Assembly (NCBI RefSeq): GCF_000090795.2
Contig: NW_003546273.1
Span: 365,656 to 389,092 of the forward strand
Reading direction: 5' to 3'
Length of the DNA: 23,437 bases
Source: Amphimedon queenslandica
Lineage: Eukaryota > Porifera > Demospongiae > Haplosclerida > Niphatidae
In this document: positions 17,201-23,437 of the stretch, in pieces
Numbering within the stretch: the stretch's first letter is position 1
How the letters are laid out: each line of letters opens with the position of its first letter
Made by a program: the position numbers and the translations under genes
The notes under the pieces: model-generated
Told to the model about the DNA's origin: nothing
Database searches by the model: none
What the model saw: only the letters and a program-made list of their open reading frames with translations

Positions 17201-20200
17201 GAGGTGTACGCTATAGAGACTACATTTACAAGTAGTCACATTCATTTCATGCATTAATTAACATACATGTACATGTACACAATAAGCATGTGCTTATTGT
17301 TACAATTATTGTCCTAATTATTATTTTTATTTTATTATAGTCTCCTCCACTTACTCTAACGGCCTCATCCACATTGTACACTCCCAGTAACAAGCTGTAG
17401 TCCATTATACCAAAAGACTCTAGTACCTGACAATCACGAACTAATGTTGAATTTAGAATGTCGTATTTGTCAGGAGGCAACCACAGACCCTGGAGAAAGA
17501 ATTAAGTAGAACATTTAAAGTGTGTATTTTAAAAGTAATGACAATTAAACCTCTTTATTAAGGACACACACTACATTACCTGTCCTTAATACATGTACAG
17601 TGTAGCCTCTTTATTAAGGACACCATTGGACCCACACTACCTGTCCTTAATACATGTACAGTGTAGCCTCTTTATTAAGGACACCATTGGGCCCACACTA
17701 CCTGTCCTTAATACATGTACAGTGTAGCCTCTTTATTAAGGACACCATTGGGCCCACACTACCTGTCCTTAATACATGTACAGTGTAGCCTCTTTATTAA
17801 GGACACCATTGGGCCCACACTACCTGTCCTTAATACATGTACAGTGTAGCCTCTTTATTAAGGACACCATTGGGCCCACACTACCTGTCCTTAATACATG
17901 TACAGTGTAGCCTCTTTATTAAGGACACCATTGGGCCCACACTACCTGTCCTTAATACATGTACAGTGTAGCCTCTTTATTAAGGACACCATTGGGCCCA
18001 CACTACCTGTCCTTAATACAGAGGTGTCCTCATTTCAGAGGTTATAAAAGTGTCCTCATTATAAAGGTGTCTTTATTATAAAGGTTATACTGACACTACA
18101 TGTACATGCCTTTATTATACTGTGCATGTAATGAATAGCTAATATTATCTTACTTCTGGCAATTGTGTATTAAAATCAAGATCTTTAAAGGTTGGGCTCT
18201 TCTTTTCTAATTCGGCTGGAGATGCTCTTCTCTTGTAAGTTGATCCTTTGAGATCAAACTTCCAGTGATAATGGAGGGAAGAAGGTAAGAGATTATTCAT
18301 TACAACTATCCTAATCTTCACACCACCACACTAGAGGGGAGAGAGAGGGAGGGAGGGAGGGAGGGAGAGGGAGAGGGAGAGGGAGAGAGGGAGGGAGAGA
18401 GGGAGGGAGGGAGAGAGAGAGAGAGAGGGAGGGAGAGAGGGAGAGAGAGAGGGAGAGAGAGAGAGGAGAGGAGAATATACAATTAAAGAAGAGATAAAGG
18501 AGATAAAAGGATTAATGAAAGTGGATGTAGACAGGAAAAGAGACAGAGTGAGTGGGTGTAAGTACACAAACATGAGCCAAATGAAGTTATTAGTACATTC
18601 AGTGCACAATGTGGCAACAGACTAAAGTTTGTACTATATTATATACTAGAAATAATAATAACAATAACAACAACAGCAGCAATAAAAATAATAAATAAAT
18701 GATCCATGTGCTATAAATTTATAGGGTAATGGAGATGTACGTGTACATGTACATGTTGAAGTAATAATAATGCAGTTCTTATATACTTTATATTGATAGA
18801 GACCAAAGAACTTGGGTAGCAGCGTTCTCTTGTTTTGTGTCAGATTCTAAATAAAAATAAACAAATAATCATAGCTGTAATTCTGTTTGTGAATATTTTC
18901 CCTGCATCTACAATACATGTATCATGCTTTATTTTGGATTATTTCTTCAATAATAAAACTAATATTAATGTCAACAACCATACATGCATAATAAGAATAA
19001 TAATAATCATAATAATAATAATAATAATAATATTTACTAGATAGTATCCTGGTAGCAGTTTCTGTAAGAAAACAGCTTCTTTCTTTTGAACTGTTTTAAT
19101 GATAAACTCGTCGTCAGCTGAAAGGTAGAACAGTGACCCGCTAGCACCAGGATTGGATAACTCTCTCAATGACTGATGACACAAGGCAAGCTATAGGAGA
19201 GGAAGAGAGAAGGAGAGAGGGGGAGGGAGAAGAGAGAGGGGGAGAGAAGGAGAGAAGAGAAAGATAAGATAAAGAAGGTGCAAGTGGTACAGTAAATAGA
19301 CATTGTAAGTGACAGTAAACAAAGCTACAATTATTTAATTTGACATTTGTTTGTTTGTTTGTGTGTTCATTGCCTTTACCAGGTAATCTTCAGCTTTTAT
19401 TTGAAAAGCTTCTCTGAAGAACCTGAAGGCCACCGGAGAATAGGTTGTGAACGTGAAGTCCTTATACTTGTGAGCCTGTGTAATGGCACTACCACCACTG
19501 GAGGGAGGGAGGGAGAGATATAGAGGCAAAAAGAAATTAGATGTGATCTCTCTCTCTCTCTCCCTCAGAAAAAAGAGAAAGAAAAGGCAATAGATGGTAA
19601 GTAAAAGTATTAGTAATAAAAAAGACAACAATACATAATAATAATGAACTCTTTCTCTCTCTATACTCACCTAGGGAAATCCACAGTTTCAATAACATTG
19701 AAATCAGTCATTAGTATATCACGTCTAGGCTTTGGCTCCAAACCACCAATCTAATATAATAATAATAATAATAATAATAATAAATGAATAAATAAATAAT
19801 AGTCACACCCACTTACTGAGTGTTGTAGTCCTAACTGTAATGAAGCCATCAAAGTGCTAGAGGGTGTCTGTGGGTGGAAGGGTTAATGTTTATGTTGTGG
19901 TAGGGCAACGAACCTTTTTGTATGTCACTTCTCCTTGTTCATCCACTCTTAAGTGACCTATTTTATGTTTCTGGGACTTCTGTGTTGTGTGCTGGAATAA
20001 AGGGAGGGAGGGAGGGAGGGAGAGAGAGAGGAAGAGAGAGAGGGAGATAGAGAGAGAGAGAGGTGTGTGTGACAGGGAGGGAGGAGAAAAAAAGAAAGAG
20101 GAAGGGAAGAAAGAGAGAAATGAAACCAATTACATGTAACATGCTTGTAGATTATCTACATGTAACTGCACGTTGAACATGTAAATGTACATTATTTACA

Positions 20201-20251
20201 TTCACATGTACATCAAGGACACACTCTTACTTCATGTTGAGGTGTTGCCAT
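13660..20251 (-). CDS. PIP5K1: Type I phosphatidylinositol-4-phosphate 5-kinase, complete, 13 coding exons, 618 aa
   Basis: Exons on the minus strand: 20251-20231 (coding part), 19991-19914, 19867-19817, 19750-19671, 19497-19380, 19190-19038, 18846-18787, 18330-18154, 17489-17355, 16527-16304, 15065-14933, 14539-14455, 14201-13660 (stop 13662-13660). They sum to 1857 nt with all phases agreeing. The enzyme phosphorylates PI4P to PI(4,5)P2 at the plasma membrane. Visible motifs are [14 protein letters not shown] at the start of the core, the GASGS glycine loop (131-135), FIIKTV with the ATP-binding lysine (148), MNNLLP (198-203), DLKGSTYKR (213-221), catalytic IMDYSLL (Asp 276), VIDILQSY (Asp 388), and an activation/specificity loop with Lys pair 396-397 and Glu 400 as in type I enzymes, then [15 protein letters not shown]. 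Residues 292-365 form a variable Gly/Glu-rich insert; 440-618 are a Ser/Arg/Pro-rich, probably disordered tail. The start is the first ATG in its frame after an in-frame TGA (20459-20457) in the proposed upstream exon. The donor at 16303 (GTACAT) is chosen by phase and is the least certain junction. Confidence 0.92.
14205..14272 (+). repeat. G/GA-rich tract at the last PIP5K acceptor
   Basis: GGGGGGGG and (GA)n sequence. Sense-strand CT/C tract directly before the acceptor of the final kinase exon. Confidence 0.9.
14661..14930 (+). repeat. 20-bp CT minisatellite with higher-order pattern
   Basis: Units CCTCCCTCCCTCTCTCCTTC (B) and CATCCCTCCCTCTCTCCTTC (A) occur on an exact 20-bp register from 14701 to 14920 in the order B A B A B B A B B A B. 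All long ORFs here, on both strands, are repeat artefacts. The array ends at the donor of the kinase exon 15065-14933. Confidence 0.95.
15498..16260 (+). repeat. Tandem array of the 176-bp dispersed repeat, about 4.3 copies
   Basis: Unit starts (GGAATCA or AGAATCA) lie at 15498, 15675, 15851, 16027 and 16203, so the period is 176-177 bp. Units 2 and 3 differ at about two positions. Units 3 and 4 are the same for over 100 bp and then diverge. Each unit has a near-palindromic core (CCATGGGCTATAGCCTTGG). The array fills the kinase intron between exons 16527-16304 and 15065-14933. Confidence 0.95.
17075..17225 (+). repeat. Diverged single copy related to the tail of the 61-bp repeat
   Basis: It contains AGCCTCTATATAATGAACAC, TTATACAGAGGTGTCCTTTA and TAAATGGAGGTGTACG, resembling the tail found after the arrays at 6366 and 17550 but without tandem expansion. 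Confidence 0.5.
17550..18070 (+). repeat. 61-bp tandem repeat, about 7.5 copies, plus shared tail
   Basis: Seven CCATTGG(G/A)CCCACACTACC junctions occur at exact 61-bp spacing; all copies read the same apart from the first and a G/A change. The array ends in the tail ACAGAGGTGTCCTCATTTC, as in the array at 6366-6540. It lies in the kinase intron between exons 18330-18154 and 17489-17355. Confidence 0.95.
18334..18470 (+). repeat. GA/GGGA-rich tract at a PIP5K acceptor
   Basis: Purine-rich plus strand immediately upstream (sense) of the exon that starts at 18330. Sense-strand pyrimidine. Confidence 0.9.
19194..19270 (+). repeat. GA-rich tract at a PIP5K acceptor
   Basis: Begins at the acceptor of the exon carrying the glycine loop. 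Sense-strand pyrimidine. Confidence 0.85.
19995..20118 (+). repeat. GGGA/GA tract at a PIP5K acceptor
   Basis: GGGAGGGAGGGAGGGAGAGA and related purine sequence directly upstream (sense) of the exon starting at 19991. Confidence 0.9.
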
Positions 20252-20372
20252 AGTAACAGGAGGAGATGGAGAGGACCGAGACTGAAAGAGAATAGAAGCG
20301 AAACACAAAAATAAAAAAATAACAAAATGAGAATAATAGGAATAGTGAAAACAATGCGATGCGTGGACTCAC

Positions 20373-20510
20373 CAGGCAAGCAAGTATCAGTAATAATGTG
20401 CTCCTTTTCTCTCGCTCTCTCCCTTCGCCTCCTCCTCTTTCTCTCTCTTTCTCTTTTCAAGAAAACTTCAACTGCCAGCGGATTTTGCTTCTCCTGCTGC
20501 CCTGGGTTTT
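20373..20510 (-). other. Probable 5' UTR exon of the PIP5K gene
   Basis: On the minus strand this 138-nt block has a good acceptor (TTAATTAG before 20510) and donor (GTGAGT at 20372-20367). The 51-nt exon at 20281-20231 that holds the start ATG follows it. In the frame that joins to the kinase the block contains a TGA (20459-20457), so it is likely untranslated. Its only fully open frame runs into a stop in the next exon. The second half is AG-rich low-complexity DNA. Confidence 0.5.
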
Positions 20511-20513
20511 CTA

Positions 20514-20991
20514 ATTAAAAGGATATAAAAGAAATATTATAATACTTAACCACACCCATAATGAATAATAAATTAAATGTAGTTACAGTAAACCATAGAT
20601 GTTATAGGTTACGTAGTCTCTAAGATCTATGAGTAAACTAACTGTTAAAAATAAGTATTTTTCTTATTGCATATTCTAATTACATTGGCCTAAGACTATG
20701 CATTATAGCCACGATAAAAAATTTCATCAGTAGAATTTTGGCAGTCTAGATTAATTTGGCGCTAATTGCTGCTTGTAACTAAATTTTGTCAATTAATAAA
20801 TAATTTCATGTTGCTTGCTAAATTTTTAGATACAAATCATACAATTTTTAAGCTGCTGATATACCATTTTTCATAAAAGTGTAGTCTATACTAAACTAGA
20901 TAAAATTGAAAATGAATTATCATAGTCAGGTGTTATCAAAACACTGTAGTCACAAACACACACACAATTTGCTGCATAGTCATCTTTCAAA
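20514..20991. promoter_or_regulatory. Divergent intergenic region between the PIP5K and Ig/FN3 genes
   Basis: About 480 bp of AT-rich DNA separate two genes transcribed away from each other, so it should hold both promoters. No TATA box with clear spacing was picked. An E2F-type octamer TTTGGCGC is at 20755-20762, and a short CA run lies at 20952-20967, just before the plus-strand ATG. No coding exon is seen; an additional 5' UTR exon of the kinase gene could be here. Confidence 0.55.
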
Positions 20992-23437
20992 ATGGTTTTA
21001 GTTTTGCCTTTTGTCTTCTTGTTGAGTGTCAGTGAAGTTATTAGTCAATGTCCACCTTCCTCAGGTAAGACACTGGATGTGTATAATGACAACTGTATAG
21101 GTTTTATAGGTATTTACCTTTTGCGTGATGGAATCTGTTATACTAATGGATCATATTTTTGGGATTATAATGTCAATGAAGTTACTGAGAATATATCATG
21201 TGTGTTACCTGGTACTAGTCTAACTACTGGTCAGTGGGTTAGAGTTGCTGATCCTGATGATCCTGTTGACTGTAACAGTAATAGTGACAGTGATCCTTTT
21301 CGTTGTACTAATGTCACTTCACCTAATGCTACTATCAATCTTTATCTTGCTCAGGGACTACCAGCAGCTCAAGAAGGCTGGTACAAGTGTTGTCTACCCA
21401 CTGATTGTTCAGATCCTAACACTAACATCATCTTTGCTAATATATTCAGTAAGAGGAGACTATAATCACTTACTGATGTCATAATTTTCATTTGTAGGAT
21501 TTGCAGAGATAGAGTCATTTACTGTTGCTGATCTTCCTTCTGATATGACAGTATATCCTCAGGAATACAAACTGAATTGTACTAAAATTGGATACTATCG
21601 CTATGATGGTATTAGTATGAGCATTGGTAGTACTGCACTGGCTAGTTACACTAATTGTAATGATCAAATTAGTAATTGTCCTGGTACTGTGTTAGTTAGT
21701 TTTAGCAACACAGTAAGATATACTGTTACTGTCACATGGGATGGAATGACTGTCAGTAGTGGATCAATGAGTCAATCAACCACTGGAGATCAAATGTATC
21801 AGTGTGTAGTGGAAGTTACTGATCAACCAACTAGAACACGTGATGTAATTGTAAAAGGTAATGTTTATGAATGCTAATAATTCTTGATACCAATAATATT
21901 AGTACCAGCAACTGCTCCCTCTTCTCTTACTGAGGTCAACAAGACAACTACCACTATCACTGTCAATTGGACTGCACTTGATTCATCTGATGCTGATGGA
22001 TATGTAGTCAATGTCACTAGTGACACAGACACTGTGCAGACAGTACAGGTGGAGGGAAGTAGTAATAATACAATCACACTGAATGGACTGAGAGAAGGAA
22101 CAACTCATAGCATCACAGTCAGAGCCTATCAACAATTACTGGGACCTGCTAGTACAATCAGTGTACAGACCTTACCAGGTATTGCTACTGCACCTTTTAA
22201 TATACTATTAACATTGTTGATGTATTTCTAGTTATTAATTCAATCAATTGGACACTAGTCTCATCCATTACACAACTCAATAACACTCAATATCATATTG
22301 ATTGTCTCACAACTACTGATATAAATCCTTCAACTGATGTTTACTGGTTAGTGAATGGAGTGATGAAGAGTAACTCAATGTATACACCAATTGATGTCCT
22401 GACATACAACAACACACTACTGGTATATCCTGATCCACTGGGAGTGTCAGTTAATGTTACCTGTATAGCAATGATTGGAGGAGTACACTACAGTCAATCT
22501 GTGATATTACATGGTATGATTATACTTTAATCAATAGTAGATACCTTTGTCTCTTTTCTAGCTCCTAGTAGTCCTCCAAAGAATGTGAGAGGGTTTATAT
22601 TTAATGCTACTAGTATCAAAGTGAACTGGACCAATTCATCAGAGACTAATGGATATGTGATTGAGTATACTACTGGAGGTGTAACCAGGAATGTAGTATC
22701 TACCAACCTTGAAATTGTACTAACAGATCTCTCACCAATGAGTACCTATACCATCAGTGTGTACTCATATACAGATCTTCCTTCAGTTAATAGTACAGTA
22801 ACAGTGTTAAGATTTGATGGTGAGTTATTATGATTGAGAAAGTGTAATTGATATCTGTTGTAGTTCCTAGTCCAGTAACTAGTCTCTCAGTATCTAATGT
22901 CTCAACCACTGGTATTACAGTGAACTGGACTATTCCCAGTAATGACAACTATGTAACATACTACACCATCTCCTATACTCCATCTTGTCCCCAGTTATCA
23001 TCAGTGAATGAGACAGTCTCTGTTGGTCCTCATCAGTCCACTACAACATACAGTTATACATTAATAGGTCTGTACAGTGGTATGAACTATACCATCACAG
23101 TGAGAGCTGGTAATGTACTAGGAGGATCTGTTTCTGTTTTAACTAATGAAAATACATCATCAATGGGTATGATCATTAATTATTTTGCATTTATTATATT
23201 TGTGTACAGCTCCTATTGGTGTTCCTGATTATTTGTTTTTATCACAACCTATTAATAATCTCACTTGGAATGAGGTTAATTGTTCTAAACGTAATGGTCT
23301 AATCACAGGCTATACAGTGATTATCAGTAACAGTAGTATCATATACAACCTCACCAGTACTGAGAGATATATCATATTGAATGATCTAGTATTTGGTACT
23401 GGGTATAACATCAGTGTAGCTGCTGTCAATTCTGTTG
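20992..23437 (+). CDS. Secreted or cell-surface Ig-like/fibronectin type III multidomain protein, 5' part, incomplete at right edge
   Basis: Exons: 20992-21448, 21498-21857, 21903-22178, 22232-22513, 22562-22819, 22864-23166, 23210-23437 (open at the edge); phases agree throughout (721 codons visible). Residues ~1-19 are a hydrophobic signal peptide (MVLVLPFVFLLSV...). Exon 1 also holds an Ig-like, Cys-rich module (ISCVL...QWVRV...WYKCC). Exon 2 resembles an Ig fold (LNCTK...YQCVVEV). Exon 3 is FN3 (ITVNWTALDSSDADGYVV...). Exon 4 is Ig-like (Cys...YWLVNG...VTCIA). Exons 5, 6 and 7 are FN3 (VNWT, YTITVRAG and similar). Many NxS/T glycosylation sequons support an extracellular location. Such ectodomains occur in adhesion proteins, receptor kinases and receptor phosphatases of sponges; which one this is depends on sequence beyond the window. 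A GTAAGA at 21065 could be an alternative donor, but the reading frame continues well through it. Confidence 0.85.

Noticed and set aside
17550-18070. CRISPR-like regular array
   Set aside because: The 61-bp units are head-to-tail and contiguous, without unique spacers, lie in an intron of an animal gene, and share a tail with another intronic copy.
21065-21070. GTAAGA inside the first exon of the Ig/FN3 gene as a donor
   Set aside because: The frame continues with Cys, Trp and N-glycosylation sequons typical of the module, and no matching acceptor was evident before the real donor at 21449.

Overview
The window looks like genomic DNA from an early-branching animal, most likely a demosponge of the Amphimedon type. 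That assignment is an inference from several traits: AT-rich non-coding DNA, spliceosomal GT-AG introns, animal-specific gene families (an MCC-type coiled-coil protein, a type I PIP5K, a Broad-minded/TBC1D32-type protein), and a secreted Ig/FN3 protein whose introns are only 43-53 nt. No tRNA, rRNA, CRISPR array, prokaryotic operon or viral gene was recognised.

Layout. Three genes lie head-to-tail on the minus strand. (1) The 5' part of a TBC1D32/BROMI-like gene (six exons, 2964 down to 14, continuing off the left edge). (2) A complete MCC-like gene (14 coding exons, 11923 down to 3561, 882 aa; all exon phases agree). (3) A complete type I phosphatidylinositol-4-phosphate 5-kinase gene (13 coding exons, 20251 down to 13660, 618 aa; all phases agree). 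Divergent to the kinase, a plus-strand gene starts at 20992 and runs off the right edge. It encodes a signal peptide followed by Ig-like and fibronectin type III modules, one per exon, with every intron in phase 1. Nothing shows that these genes act together. BROMI (ciliary/Hedgehog), MCC (Wnt/polarity scaffold) and PIP5K (PI(4,5)P2 synthesis) are housekeeping or developmental families that happen to be neighbours.

The non-coding DNA is the unusual part. The introns and gaps hold (i) a 176-bp repeat family, tandemly amplified in a PIP5K intron and present elsewhere in the window; (ii) a 404-bp inverted-repeat element between two TATA tetranucleotides, with a related site lacking it 10.2 kb away; (iii) a 317-bp near-palindromic element; (iv) a 61-bp tandem repeat present with the same tail in an MCC intron and a PIP5K intron; (v) a 93-bp hairpin; (vi) purine/pyrimidine microsatellites placed with strand polarity at splice sites; and (vii) an abundant TACATGTA palindrome. 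A perfect NRF-1-type palindrome lies 47 bp upstream of the TBC1D32-like start codon. I found no clearly new protein system. The repeat/intron architecture is the best candidate for something undescribed.
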